From Oxalobacteraceae sp. CFBP 8761 (GTDB lineage: Bacteria > Pseudomonadota > Gammaproteobacteria > Burkholderiales > Burkholderiaceae_D): 64,000 bases of DNA. The first letter of the stretch is position 1. Each line of letters opens with the position of its first letter. Under the pieces are notes generated by a model that did not search any database, was not told the origin of the DNA, and worked only from the letters and a program-made list of their open reading frames with translations. This document shows positions 46,579-55,727 of this stretch, piece by piece. Both the position numbers and the translations under genes were made by a program. The stretch lies in NCBI GenBank assembly GCA_014841595.1, contig JACYUE010000002.1, forward strand, positions 682,001-746,000, read 5' to 3'.

Positions 46579-46761
46579 AGGTATTTAACTGGTATTGATT
46601 ATGACGAGTGGACGGTTAGGCGGTGCTCTCCTGATGAGAAGCGAGTATGCGATCCCGTAAGAAAATTGGTATCGTAATTGGTATTGTGGCCAATCCGATT
46701 AACGACCGGCACATTTGTCCGCGGGAAAAGGGCAACTTGCCGTGACGTCAAAGTGGTATTG
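46579..46761. promoter_or_regulatory. TGGTATT half-site array between the nag operon and the hybrid kinase gene
   Basis: Five related half-sites on the plus strand: AGGTATTT (46579), TGGTATTG (46590), TGGTATCG (46667), TGGTATTG (46679) and TGGTATTG (46754). The first pair is spaced by 11 bases and the second by 12, as expected for a regulator gripping two tandem sites. I recall this tandem TGGTATT, with four bases between, as the box of the GntR-type regulator NagQ. No regulator gene is in the window. Confidence 0.6.
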
Positions 46762-46791
46762 TTCATGAACTATCCCACGTGAATAACCCCA

Positions 46792-49779
46792 ATGCCCGAC
46801 CTCTTGCCCCCGCACCTCCCGCCCTCGAACCTGGCGTTTGCCACCGGTGGCGGGGACATGGGCGCGCTGCTGCGCACGCTCGACTGGGCGCACCATCCGC
46901 TTGGCCCGCTGGCGGCCTGGCCGCAACCCCTGCGCACTGCAGTGAGCCTGATGCTCGGTGCGCGCCAGCCCATGTACGTGGCCTGGGGCCCGGCGCTGCA
47001 CCTGCTCTACAACGATGCCTATCGCGTGGTGCTGGGCGCGCGCGGCGAGCATCCTGAACAGACGTTGGGCCAGCCGTTTGCCGAGGTCTGGGCCGATGTC
47101 TGGGAAGAAGTCCGCCCGATGCTGTCCGCCACGCTGCACGGCAATCCGGTGCACGAAGAAGACCATGGCTTCGTCGTGCACCGCAACGGCTACCCGGAGC
47201 AGATCTACGCCACTTTCTCGACCATCGCGCTGCGCGACGAAGCGGGGCAGGTGGCCGGCGTGTGCTGCATGTGCGCCGAAACCACAGCCCAGGTGCTGGC
47301 CGCGCAACAGCGCGACCACGCGCTGCACGCGCTGGAAACGACCAATGAAAAGCTGCGCATCGCGGCCGATGCCGGCGAATTCGGCCTGTTCGACCATTCG
47401 CTGACCCACTGTGACATCGTCTGGAACACACACGCGCGCACGCATTTCGGCGTGCCACCCGACGGGCCGGTGACCCACACGCTGATCGACGCCGCGTTCC
47501 ATCCGGATGATCGCGAGCGCGTCGTGGCCAGGGTTGCGGCCCTGCTGGCCGCGCCGGGCGATGGCCACTACTGCGACGAATACCGCACGGTGAGCGCCAT
47601 CGATGGCCGCGAACGCTGGATCGCAGCCAGCGGGCGCCTGCTGCGCGATGCTGCGGGCGCCCCGGAACGTCTGGTTGGCACCACGCTCGACATCACCAGC
47701 CGCAAGCTGTTCGAAGCAAGCGCGCGTGCCACTGCCAGCGAGGCCATGGCCGCAGCCGAAGCGAACGCCAAGTTCCGCACGTTCTTCGAGCAGGGCACGC
47801 ACTTCGGGATTCTGATGACACCGGGCGGCACGCTGATCGAAGCCAATCATGTGGCCCTCGACGCCGGTGGCTACGCGCGCGACGATGTGCTGGGGCGCCC
47901 GTTCCAGGCCTGCGGCTGGTGGAGCGGCTCGCCGAAGGTGGCGGCCGAGGTCGCAGCCTGCGTCGCGCTGGCCGCGAGCGGCGAGCGTGTGCGCCGCGAG
48001 CTGCCGTACTTCGTGGCGGGCGGGGGCGAGCGCTTCATCGATCTCGTGATCGCCCCGGTCATGGGCGACGATGGCGCCTTGCTGTTCGTGGCCGCCACCG
48101 GCAGCGACATCACCGAGCGGCGCCAGGTCGAAGAGCGCCTGCGCATGCTCGATGCGATCGGCGAAGCCACGCGCGTCGCGCACGATCCGAAGACGATCAT
48201 GGGCGAGGCCACGCGTTTGCTGGGCCAATACCTGGACGTCACGCGCGTGGCCTATGCGGACGTCGAGGCGGACAACGACCGCTTCACCATCCGCCACGAC
48301 TGGGTGACGCCGGGCGCAATCAGCACCGTGGGCGTGTATTCGCTCGATCTGTTCGGCTCGCGCGCCCGCGCCGACATGCGCGAAGGCCGTACGCTGCTGA
48401 TCCACGACGTCGGGCGCGAACTGACGGACGAAGACGGCGCCGCGATGTTTACCCAGATCGATGTCAGCGCCATCATCTGCTGCCCGCTGGTCAAGGGCGG
48501 CAAGCTGGCGGCGATGATGGCGGTGCACCAGCGCACGCCGCGCGTCTGGACGGCGGGTGAGGTGGCGCTGGTCGAGGCGGTGGTCGAGCGCTGCTGGGCG
48601 CACATCGAACGGGTGCGCGCCACGGAAGCGCTGCACGACGCCGACCGCCGCAAGTCGGAGTTTCTCGCCACGCTGGCGCACGAACTGCGCAATCCGCTGG
48701 CGCCGATCCGCAACGGTCTCGAACTCATGCGCATGGGTGCGGACAAGCCGGGCAGTGCCTTGCGGCTGGGCGGCGTGCGCGCGATGATGGAGCGCCAGGT
48801 CGGTCACATGGTCCACCTGATCAACGACCTGCTCGACATCGCGCGCGTCTCGAGCGGCAAGCTGGTGCTGCAGATGCAGCCGGTCGATCTGCGCGACGTG
48901 ATCGCAACGGCCATCGAAACCAGCAAACCGCTGATCGACGCTGCCGGTCATGCGTTGTCGGTCGATTTGCCGCTGCTGCCGGTGCCGGTCGACGTCGATC
49001 CGGTGCGCATCAGCCAGGTGGTGAGCAATCTGCTGTCGAATGCGGCCAAATACACGCCGCACGGCGGGCGTATCGTACTGACGGCGCGCATCGAGGGTGA
49101 TGAAGCGGTGGTGACGGTGCGCGATAACGGCGTGGGCATCGCGGCCGACATGCTGGCGGCCGTGTTCGAGATGTTCACCCAGGTGGCGCGCAGCATCGAG
49201 CGCGCCAATGGCGGGCTGGGGATCGGACTCTCGCTCGTGCGGCGCCTGGTCGAACTGCATGGCGGCGCGGTCAGCGCGCAGAGCGCCGGCGTGGGCATGG
49301 GCAGCAGCTTTGCCGTGCGTCTGCCGTTGATGACGGCGGCGCTCGTCGCTTCGCCGGCGCCTGCGCCGGCGGCGGCCGGCGCGCAGCATGGCGGGCAAGG
49401 CGTCGCACTCCAGGTGCTGGTCGCGGACGACAACGTCGATGCCGCCGCCACGCTGGCGGCGCTGCTCGAGATCGCCGGCCACGCGGTCCGGGTCGTGCAT
49501 GACGGCGCGGCAGCGGTTGAAGAAGCCGCGCGCTTCCAGCCTGACCTCGTGTTTCTCGATATCGGCATGCCGCTCCTGGACGGCTACGAAGCGGCGCGCC
49601 GCCTGCGCCAGTTGCGCGCGCTCGACGGCGTCATGCTGGTGGCGCTGACCGGCTGGGGTACCGAGGAAGACCGCGCGCGCTCGCGCGCGGCGGGTTTTGA
49701 TCGCCATCTGCTCAAGCCGGCCTTGCCGGACGATGTCGATGCGGTGCTGGCAGCGGCGGCAACACGCGCGTTGGCGTGA
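46792..49779 (+). CDS. PAS/GAF hybrid sensor histidine kinase/response regulator
   Basis: A 995-residue cytosolic hybrid kinase without obvious membrane helices. The first 180 residues form a PAS-like domain (LLYNDAYRVVLGARGEHPEQ), followed by a second PAS with PAC (EYRTVSAIDGRERWIAASGR) at about 190-310 and a third at about 330-445 (LIEANHVALDAGGYARDDVL). A GAF domain covers about 455-615. HisKA has the phospho-acceptor in LAHELRNPLAPIRNGLELM, HATPase_c includes DNGVGIAADML and GGLGIGLSLVRRLV. The receiver has Asp in LVFLDIGMPLLDG. The signal is unknown. Divergent from the nag operon and sharing its upstream region, so coregulation is possible. Confidence 0.93.
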   Translation: MPDLLPPHLPPSNLAFATGGGDMGALLRTLDWAHHPLGPLAAWPQPLRTAVSLMLGARQPMYVAWGPALHLLYNDAYRVVLGARGEHPEQTLGQPFAEVWADVWEEVRPMLSATLHGNPVHEEDHGFVVHRNGYPEQIYATFSTIALRDEAGQVAGVCCMCAETTAQVLAAQQRDHALHALETTNEKLRIAADAGEFGLFDHSLTHCDIVWNTHARTHFGVPPDGPVTHTLIDAAFHPDDRERVVARVAALLAAPGDGHYCDEYRTVSAIDGRERWIAASGRLLRDAAGAPERLVGTTLDITSRKLFEASARATASEAMAAAEANAKFRTFFEQGTHFGILMTPGGTLIEANHVALDAGGYARDDVLGRPFQACGWWSGSPKVAAEVAACVALAASGERVRRELPYFVAGGGERFIDLVIAPVMGDDGALLFVAATGSDITERRQVEERLRMLDAIGEATRVAHDPKTIMGEATRLLGQYLDVTRVAYADVEADNDRFTIRHDWVTPGAISTVGVYSLDLFGSRARADMREGRTLLIHDVGRELTDEDGAAMFTQIDVSAIICCPLVKGGKLAAMMAVHQRTPRVWTAGEVALVEAVVERCWAHIERVRATEALHDADRRKSEFLATLAHELRNPLAPIRNGLELMRMGADKPGSALRLGGVRAMMERQVGHMVHLINDLLDIARVSSGKLVLQMQPVDLRDVIATAIETSKPLIDAAGHALSVDLPLLPVPVDVDPVRISQVVSNLLSNAAKYTPHGGRIVLTARIEGDEAVVTVRDNGVGIAADMLAAVFEMFTQVARSIERANGGLGIGLSLVRRLVELHGGAVSAQSAGVGMGSSFAVRLPLMTAALVASPAPAPAAAGAQHGGQGVALQVLVADDNVDAAATLAALLEIAGHAVRVVHDGAAAVEEAARFQPDLVFLDIGMPLLDGYEAARRLRQLRALDGVMLVALTGWGTEEDRARSRAAGFDRHLLKPALPDDVDAVLAAAATRALA

Positions 49780-49845
49780 TCCGGCACTTGGCTGTCCGGG
49801 CGCCACGCAGTGTCATAATGGGCGCCGATGAAGGAGAGTATCGCC

Positions 49846-50376
49846 ATGATCCGCCCGGTTGTTGCCTGCCGTACCACGACGCTTCTCAAGCGCGGTCTGC
49901 CGCTGCTCGCCGGCCTCGTGCTGTCCTGCACCGCAGTGGGGGCAGGCGCGGCGCCATCGACGTTCGGGCCGGTGATCGGCAGCGCGCTCCTGTGCCGCAG
50001 CCAGCTCGATAACGCCTACTTCCACGCCTATCTCACCGAGTTTTTCGGCCCGGCCTACAAGCGCGAGGGCGGGGCCTACTGGTTTCGCACCGAGGCGTCG
50101 CTGTGGGGTTCAAATGTGGAACAAGTGATGGTCAGCGACGACACGAGCGCCGTGGTGTTCGTGGCCGCGATCCTCGAGGCCAAGCCCGACGAACTGGAAA
50201 AGTCGGTGCGCGCCGCCGCGGGTACGCCGTTTCGCGCGGCAGATGCCTCGCGTTACCCGTTGCGCAAGTCGATCCCCGGCAGCACGATCGCTTACGCGAA
50301 CGACAAAAGCAAAATATACTGCGCCAAGTTCAAACCGCAGAGCAGCCCGCAGAGCATCCCGCAGAGCACCCGTTAG
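49846..50376 (+). CDS. Secreted protein of unknown function
   Basis: A 176-residue protein from ATG 49846, chosen because AAGGAG ends nine bases upstream; ATG 49828 is within that ribosome-binding site's range and less likely. The N-terminus TLLKRGLPLLAGLVLSCTAV then GAGAAPSTF is a signal peptide with cleavage around GAA-APS. The mature part contains SALLCRSQLDNAYFHAYLTE, FFGPAYKREGGAYWFRTEAS, LWGSNVEQVMVSDDTSAVVF. A Ser/Pro/Gln repeat-like tail closes it (QSSPQSIPQSTR). No family recognised. It lies seven bases before the gspA gene and may share its transcript. Confidence 0.65.
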   Translation: MIRPVVACRTTTLLKRGLPLLAGLVLSCTAVGAGAAPSTFGPVIGSALLCRSQLDNAYFHAYLTEFFGPAYKREGGAYWFRTEASLWGSNVEQVMVSDDTSAVVFVAAILEAKPDELEKSVRAAAGTPFRAADASRYPLRKSIPGSTIAYANDKSKIYCAKFKPQSSPQSIPQSTR

Positions 50377-50382
50377 TCATTC

Positions 50383-52026
50383 ATGTACAACCACTATTTC
50401 CAGCTCACGCACTCGCCATTTTCGATCGCCCCCGATCCGCGCTACCTGTTCATGAGCGAGCGGCACCGCGAAGCGCTGGCGCACCTGTTGTACGGGATCG
50501 GCAGCGGCGGCGGCTTCGTGCTGCTCACCGGCGAGATCGGCGCCGGCAAGACCACCGTCTGCCGCTGCTTCATCGAACAGGTGCCGGCGAACTGCCGCCT
50601 GGCGTACATCTTCAATCCGCGCCTGACGGCGCAGGAGTTGCTGCAGACCGTGTGCGACGAGCTGCATATCGAGGTGGCGCCGGCGGCCGCTGGCGCGGGC
50701 GTGAAAGGGTATGTGGATGCGATCAATCGCTACCTGCTGGCCTCGCACGCGCAGGGCCTGAACAACGTGCTGGTGATCGACGAGGCGCAGAACCTGTCGA
50801 GCGACGTCCTCGAGCAACTGCGCCTGCTGACCAATCTCGAGACCAGCGAGCGCAAGCTGCTGCAGATCATCCTGATCGGCCAGCCCGAACTGCGCACGAT
50901 GCTCGCGCGTCCCGAACTCGAACAACTGGCCCAGCGCGTCATCGCGCGCTACCACCTGGGGCCACTGGGCGAAGCCGAGACGGGCGCGTATATCGCGCAC
51001 CGGCTGGCCGTGGCCGGCGCGGTCGGCGTGCCATTCCCGCCCGCCCTGACGCCGCTGGTGCACCGCCTGGCGCATGGCGTGCCGCGCCGGATCAACCTGC
51101 TGTGCGACCGCGCGCTGCTGGGCGCTTACGTGGAAAACAGTCCGCAGGTCACGCGCGCCATCCTGCGCCGGGCGGCCGCCGAAGTCTTTGCCGACGATCC
51201 GGCCGCGCGCCGTGCGCCGCGGCGCTGGCCGCTGCTGGCCGGCGGCGCGCTGGCCTGCGTGGCGCTGGGCGCGGCGGCGTGGCAGATGCTGCCGCAGCAT
51301 GCGACGCGGCCGGCAGCGGCCAGCGTTGCGGCGGTCAAGCCGGCGCCGGTCGTGGCGAGTGCACCGAGTACGCCCGAACCTGTCGCCATACCGGCCGCTG
51401 CACCCGGTGCGCCGTTGCCGACGCTCGAGAACGAAACCGCGGCGCTGGGGGCCCTGGCGGCGCTGTGGGGACCGTCATTTGCCAACCTGGCCGGCGCCGA
51501 TCCAAAGGCGATTTGCGAGGCCGCGCTGCGCGCCAATCTGCGCTGCCATGCGGGGCGGGGCGGCGTGTATGAACTGCGCCTGCTCGACCGGCCGGCCGTG
51601 GTCACGTTGCACGACGGATCACGCACCGGCCATGCGGTGCTGGTCGGGATGGACGAGCGCAGCGTCACGCTGGCGCAGGGCGACCGGCGCGAGCGCGTCG
51701 ACATTGCGGCCTTTGTCGCACGCTTCGGGGGCGAATTCACCACCTTCTGGCGCATGCCGGCGGCGTTTCGCAACGTCGTCGCCCAGGGCGACCGCGGGCC
51801 GGACGTGGACTGGATCGCCCAACGACTTGCAGGCCTGCACAGCGCCACGGCGCCGGCGCTCGATGCGCCGCTCGACGCGCGTACCAAGGAATGGCTGCGC
51901 GCCTTCCAGGCCGCGCAAGACCTGCAGGCCGATGGCGTGGTCGGGCCACGTACTTATATGCGTCTGAACCAGTTGTCGAACGTGGCCGAGCCCCGTTTGC
52001 TGGCCGCTGGCGGGACGGGAAGCTGA
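50383..52026 (+). CDS. General secretion pathway ATPase GspA (ExeA type) with peptidoglycan-binding domain
   Basis: A 547-residue protein. An AAA ATPase domain has Walker A in FVLLTGEIGAGKTTVCRCFI and Walker B in NVLVIDEAQNLSSDVLEQLR. It begins with the typical YNHYFQLTHSPFSIAPDPRY. A transmembrane helix lies near residue 285 (WPLLAGGALACVALGAAAW). A Pro/Ala linker leads to a periplasmic C39-like/PG-binding region, with the peptidoglycan-binding motif DVDWIAQRLAGL and VVGPRTYMRLNQL at the end. In Aeromonas, ExeA with ExeB assembles the type II secretin through peptidoglycan. The partner gspB follows after one base. Core gsp genes are not in the window. Confidence 0.9.
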   Translation: MYNHYFQLTHSPFSIAPDPRYLFMSERHREALAHLLYGIGSGGGFVLLTGEIGAGKTTVCRCFIEQVPANCRLAYIFNPRLTAQELLQTVCDELHIEVAPAAAGAGVKGYVDAINRYLLASHAQGLNNVLVIDEAQNLSSDVLEQLRLLTNLETSERKLLQIILIGQPELRTMLARPELEQLAQRVIARYHLGPLGEAETGAYIAHRLAVAGAVGVPFPPALTPLVHRLAHGVPRRINLLCDRALLGAYVENSPQVTRAILRRAAAEVFADDPAARRAPRRWPLLAGGALACVALGAAAWQMLPQHATRPAAASVAAVKPAPVVASAPSTPEPVAIPAAAPGAPLPTLENETAALGALAALWGPSFANLAGADPKAICEAALRANLRCHAGRGGVYELRLLDRPAVVTLHDGSRTGHAVLVGMDERSVTLAQGDRRERVDIAAFVARFGGEFTTFWRMPAAFRNVVAQGDRGPDVDWIAQRLAGLHSATAPALDAPLDARTKEWLRAFQAAQDLQADGVVGPRTYMRLNQLSNVAEPRLLAAGGTGS

Positions 52027-52027
52027 T

Positions 52028-52753
52028 ATGTCGTACATCCTCGAAGCACTCAAGAAGGCGCAAGCCGAACGCCAGCTGGGCAATGCCCCGACCATTCACG
52101 CACCGGCGCCGTCGTATGCCGCGCCGCGCGCAGGGCAGGGCGCGCAGCGGCGCTACCTGGCGCTTGGCGTGGGCGTCGTCGTGGTTGCCGCGGCAGTGGC
52201 GCTGCTGTGGCCGCGTCTGGCGGGCGAGGGGCCGGTGCGGCTGGCAGCCGTGACGCCGCCTGCAGCGGTGGCGGCGACTGCGCCGGCTATCGCCCCGGTA
52301 GCGATGCCTGCACCGCCCGCTGTTGTGACAGCCGCGCCCGCCCCGGTTATTCAGCCTGCACCTGCACCTGCACCCGCGCCGGTGGCCGAAGCCCGGCCGG
52401 TACTTGTGAAGCCCGCACCGGCGCCGGTCGTGTCGACCGCATCATCATCACCACAGCCGCCGCCGCAGCAGCGCGAAGCCGCACCTGTACCTGCCACCGC
52501 GGCCCCGCAACCAGTTGGCGACGACCAGCTACGCACCCTGCAGCAACTGCCGGACACCCTCCAGCGTGAAATCCCCAAGGTGGCCTTTGGCGGCTACATC
52601 TATTCGCCGACGCCCGGTGAGAGCCTGCTGCTGGTCGACAAGATGCTGCGCCGCGAAGGCGAAGAAGTCGCGCCGGGTCTCGTGCTCGAGCGGCTCACGC
52701 CGAAGGCCGCCGTGATGAATTATCGTGGGACACGCTACCGTGCCGCATACTGA
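52028..52753 (+). CDS. General secretion pathway protein GspB (ExeB type)
   Basis: A 241-residue inner-membrane protein. The start [20 protein letters not shown] is the family's short cytosolic tail, followed by one helix ([20 protein letters not shown]). A long Pro/Ala-rich region of about 110 residues spans the periplasm. The C-terminal conserved domain [20 protein letters not shown] ... [13 protein letters not shown] is the T2SSB domain that interacts with ExeA and the secretin. It starts one base after gspA ends and overlaps the start of mobB, so the three are one transcript. Confidence 0.9.
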   Translation: MSYILEALKKAQAERQLGNAPTIHAPAPSYAAPRAGQGAQRRYLALGVGVVVVAAAVALLWPRLAGEGPVRLAAVTPPAAVAATAPAIAPVAMPAPPAVVTAAPAPVIQPAPAPAPAPVAEARPVLVKPAPAPVVSTASSSPQPPPQQREAAPVPATAAPQPVGDDQLRTLQQLPDTLQREIPKVAFGGYIYSPTPGESLLLVDKMLRREGEEVAPGLVLERLTPKAAVMNYRGTRYRAAY

Positions 52754-53315
52754 GTTGCCGGATCAGCGCGCGTGCGGCCCTGTGCTGGCGGTGGTCGGCT
52801 GGTCGGGCAGCGGCAAGACGACGCTGCTCGAACATCTCGTCGCCGGCCTGTCCGGCGCCGGCCTGCGCGTCAATATCGTCAAGCACAGTCACCACGATAT
52901 CGAGCTCGAGCCGCCGCGCAAGGACAGTGCGCGCCTGCGTTTGGCCGGGGCGGCCGAGGTCATGATCGCCTCGCCGTACCGGATCGCCATCATGCGTGAG
53001 CTGCGCGCCGCCCCCGAGCCGCCGCTGGCCGAGCTGCTGGCGCGCCTGTCGCCCGCCGACCTGACGCTGGTGGAAGGCTACAAGTGGGAGTCGCTGCCGA
53101 AGCTGGAAGTGCATCGCCCGGTGCTGGACAAGCCGGCCTTGTACGCCGACGATACGACGATCGTGGCAGTGGTCTCGGACGTGGCCCGTCCCGCGACGCT
53201 GCGCGCCGGCGTGGCCTGGCTCGACCTGAACGACATCGGCGCGGTGCTGGCCTGGGTGAGTAAATGGGCGGGCACCAACCCTCAAGTTCTGGTTGGCGGC
53301 GTCGTTAAAGACTGA
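52740..53315 (+). CDS. mobB: Molybdopterin-guanine dinucleotide biosynthesis protein MobB
   Basis: A 191-residue P-loop GTPase-like protein that assists MobA in adding GMP to molybdopterin. Walker A is in [40 protein letters not shown] and [19 protein letters not shown] are MobB family signatures. GTG 52740 overlaps the 3' end of gspB by 14 bases; GTG 52725 is an alternative. There is no mobA or molybdoenzyme gene beside it, so its place in the gsp transcript is positional only. Confidence 0.92.
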   Translation: MPHTELPDQRACGPVLAVVGWSGSGKTTLLEHLVAGLSGAGLRVNIVKHSHHDIELEPPRKDSARLRLAGAAEVMIASPYRIAIMRELRAAPEPPLAELLARLSPADLTLVEGYKWESLPKLEVHRPVLDKPALYADDTTIVAVVSDVARPATLRAGVAWLDLNDIGAVLAWVSKWAGTNPQVLVGGVVKD

Positions 53316-53338
53316 CGAGTCTTATTCTGGAGGAATAT

Positions 53339-53530
53339 ATGGACGTCACGAATATTGCCAAGCTGTCGACCAGCATGGCAGAAACGGGTATCCGTCAAGA
53401 AGTGGGCATGACGATGCTCAAGCGCGCGATGGACATCGAAGCCTCGTCTGCAGCCCAGATGATCGCCTCGCTCCCGCAGCCGCAGAACCTGCCGGCGCAC
53501 CTGGGCAATTCGATCAACACCAAGGCGTAA
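53339..53530 (+). CDS. YjfB family putative motility protein
   Basis: A 63-residue protein starting MDVTNIAKLSTSMAETGIRQ, then VGMTMLKRAMDIEASSAAQM and a Pro-rich end. This matches YjfB/putative motility-protein sequences, which are short and often found next to flagellar loci. A RBS-like GGAGGAA lies seven bases upstream. Function is undefined. It is followed by a weak inverted repeat. Confidence 0.85.
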   Translation: MDVTNIAKLSTSMAETGIRQEVGMTMLKRAMDIEASSAAQMIASLPQPQNLPAHLGNSINTKA

Positions 53531-53576
53531 ACGACCCGGCGCGATGCCGGGTTGTCGTTATGGCGCAGTATATTGC

Positions 53577-53861
53577 TTAATGAAACGCGCGCAGGATGCG
53601 CGATTCGCCCGAGCGATCCGCGAACTGCTCGTTGGCAAGGCGAGTGGCGGCCATCATGCGTTCAAGCTGGGCATCCTCGAAACGCGACAGTTCTTCATTC
53701 GCCGCTTCCAGCGCCAGCGACAGCTTGGTCCGGGCATTCTGGTACAGCGCGCTCGAGTATTGATCCGTGTTCTTGAGCAGTTCTTCCGCGTTTTCGATCA
53801 CGAGACGCAGGTCACCGATCAGTTGCTCTTGCGACTGTGCGCGGGTTTCAGGGGTTTCCAT
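53577..53861 (-). CDS. DUF883-like protein lacking the membrane anchor
   Basis: A 94-residue helical protein. It has the DUF883/ElaB-like start EQLIGDLRLVIENAEELLKN followed by TDQYSSALYQNARTKLSLAL, then a Glu-rich helix and RMMAATRLANEQFADRSGES. Family members usually end in a Gly-rich transmembrane helix that anchors ribosome-binding stress proteins; none is present here. I start at ATG 53861; the GTG at 53870 is possible. It converges on the yjfB gene. Confidence 0.65.
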   Translation of the reverse strand: METPETRAQSQEQLIGDLRLVIENAEELLKNTDQYSSALYQNARTKLSLALEAANEELSRFEDAQLERMMAATRLANEQFADRSGESRILRAFH

Positions 53862-53966
53862 CGCTTTCACCTATAAGCCGTTGATTAACGTCTTAAAATA
53901 TAAACAAGGAAGCCCTGTTCTGTTTGTTAGGCCGCAAACATAAGAAGCTGTCTTTCTGTCTATTTT

Positions 53967-54179
53967 TTATTGAACGGTGATTTCGACGTCGCCCAGCGTG
54001 ACGACCTGGCCGGTGCGGATCTTGGCCGTCTTGCGCAATTCCTGCTTGCCGTCGACCTTGACCACGCCGCTGGCGACCAGGTTCTTGCCGGCGCCGCCGC
54101 TGTCGACCAGGCCGGCCAGCTTGAGCAGCTGGTTGACTTCGACAAATTCCGATGTCAACTCGAATTCGATTTTTTGCAT
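53967..54179 (-). CDS. S4 RNA-binding domain protein (YbcJ-like)
   Basis: A 70-residue single-domain S4 protein. IEFELTSEFVEVNQLLKLAG, LVDSGGAGKNLVASGVVKVD and RTGQVVTLGDVEITVQ match YbcJ-type small S4 proteins, which bind structured RNA with the LxxxGxxxSGGxAKxxIxxGxVxVNG pattern. It sits between fumC and DUF883-like genes on the same strand. Confidence 0.9.
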   Translation of the reverse strand: MQKIEFELTSEFVEVNQLLKLAGLVDSGGAGKNLVASGVVKVDGKQELRKTAKIRTGQVVTLGDVEITVQ

Positions 54180-54240
54180 GTTTTCCTCGGGTGTGAAAAG
54201 GGCGGCCTGATGGGCATGCGGCCGCCCGGGTGCTGGGTGT

Positions 54241-55638
54241 TTATTCGACCGGATCGGGCCGCGTCATGTCGATTGGCACAATCCACTGGTCAAACTGCTG
54301 ATCGTCGACAAAACCGCTTTGCAGGGCAGCCTGGCGCAGGGTCAGGCCTTCCTTCGATGCGGTCTTGGCAATCTGCGCGGCGCGATCATACCCGATGTGC
54401 GGGGCCAGTGCCGTCACCAGCATCAGCGATTTTTCCATCAGCTCACCGATCCGGACCAGGTTCGGCTCGATGCCCTGGGCGCAGTGCGTGTCGAACGAGC
54501 GCATGCCGTCAGCCAGCAGGCGCGCACTTTGCAGGAAGTTATGCGCGATCATCGGCTTGAACACATTGAGCTCGAAGTTGCCCTGCGAGCCGCCGATTGT
54601 GATCGCGACATCGTTGCCGAACACCTGGCAGCAAAGCATCGTCAATGCTTCGCACTGGGTCGGATTGACCTTGCCTGGCATGATCGAGCTGCCCGGTTCA
54701 TTCTCGGGGATGGTGATTTCACCCAGGCCCGAGCGCGGGCCGGACGCCATCCAGCGGATGTCGTTGGCGATTTTCATCAGTGCCGTGGCCAGCAGCTTGA
54801 AGGCGCCATGGGCCGAAACCATCGCGTCATGCCCGGCCAGCGCCATGAACTTGTTCGGCGCCGACTTGAACGACAGGCCGGTGCGCGAACCGAGTTCGGC
54901 TGCGATGCGCGGTGCGAAATCGGGATGGGCATTGAGGCCCGTGCCCACGGCGGTGCCGCCGGCCGCCAGTTGCAGCAGGCCCGACAAGGTGGACTTGAGC
55001 GCGCTTTCGGCAAATTCGAGCTGGGCCACGTAGCCGGAAAATTCCTGGCCGAGCGTCAGCGGCGTCGCATCCTGCAGGTGGGTGCGGCCGATCTTGACGA
55101 TCGGCTCGAAATCGCGCGACTTGCGCAGCAGCGTGCCGCGCAATTGCGCCAGGGCAGGCAGGACTTCCTTGGCCAGTGCCCAGGCAGCAGCCACGTGCAT
55201 CGCGGTGGGGAAGATGTCGTTGGACGACTGGCCCATGTTGACGTGGTCGTTCGGGTGCAGCAGGCGTGCTTCGCCGCGCTCGCCGCCGAGCAGCTCGGAG
55301 CCGCGGTTGGCCAGCACCTCGTTCATGTTCATATTGCTTTGCGTGCCAGAACCGGTCTGCCACACGGCCAGCGGGAATTCGCCGGGGTGGCGCCCATCGA
55401 GCACTTCGTCGGCCGCGCGGATGATGGCGTCTGCCTTGTCCGCCGGCAGCTTGCCCAGCGAGCGGTTGACGGCAGCTGCGGCGCGCTTGACCTGGGCGAG
55501 GGCGGCGACCAGTTCGGGGGCCATGCGTTCGGTCGAGATGTGGAAGTGGTGAAGCGAGCGCTGGGTTTGCGCACCCCATAAATTGTTTTGTGGCACTTCG
55601 ATCGGACCAAAGCTGTCTTTCTCAATCCTGTTTTCCAT
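54241..55638 (-). CDS. fumC: Class II fumarate hydratase
   Basis: A 465-residue homotetrameric fumarase of the TCA cycle. The family signature [11 protein letters not shown] with TQCEALTM is intact, as are [19 protein letters not shown] and [20 protein letters not shown]. The start [20 protein letters not shown] is typical. ATG 55638 has an AGGA seven bases upstream; the ATG at 55644 is only one base from it and is less likely. It is divergent from the FimV-like gene, with about 90 bases between. Confidence 0.96.
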   Translation of the reverse strand: MENRIEKDSFGPIEVPQNNLWGAQTQRSLHHFHISTERMAPELVAALAQVKRAAAAVNRSLGKLPADKADAIIRAADEVLDGRHPGEFPLAVWQTGSGTQSNMNMNEVLANRGSELLGGERGEARLLHPNDHVNMGQSSNDIFPTAMHVAAAWALAKEVLPALAQLRGTLLRKSRDFEPIVKIGRTHLQDATPLTLGQEFSGYVAQLEFAESALKSTLSGLLQLAAGGTAVGTGLNAHPDFAPRIAAELGSRTGLSFKSAPNKFMALAGHDAMVSAHGAFKLLATALMKIANDIRWMASGPRSGLGEITIPENEPGSSIMPGKVNPTQCEALTMLCCQVFGNDVAITIGGSQGNFELNVFKPMIAHNFLQSARLLADGMRSFDTHCAQGIEPNLVRIGELMEKSLMLVTALAPHIGYDRAAQIAKTASKEGLTLRQAALQSGFVDDQQFDQWIVPIDMTRPDPVE

Positions 55639-55727
55639 GGACATGTCCTGATATGCAAGAGGCTGGGATTAAAGAGTTTATCCCAATGTCCGTTAATGAC
55701 GCTTGGGCTTCACTTTTGTTAGTTGCT

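Noticed and set aside
46699..49806. 1035-residue minus-strand open frame opposite the hybrid kinase
   Set aside because: Antisense shadow of a gene with clear PAS, GAF, HisKA, HATPase and receiver domains.
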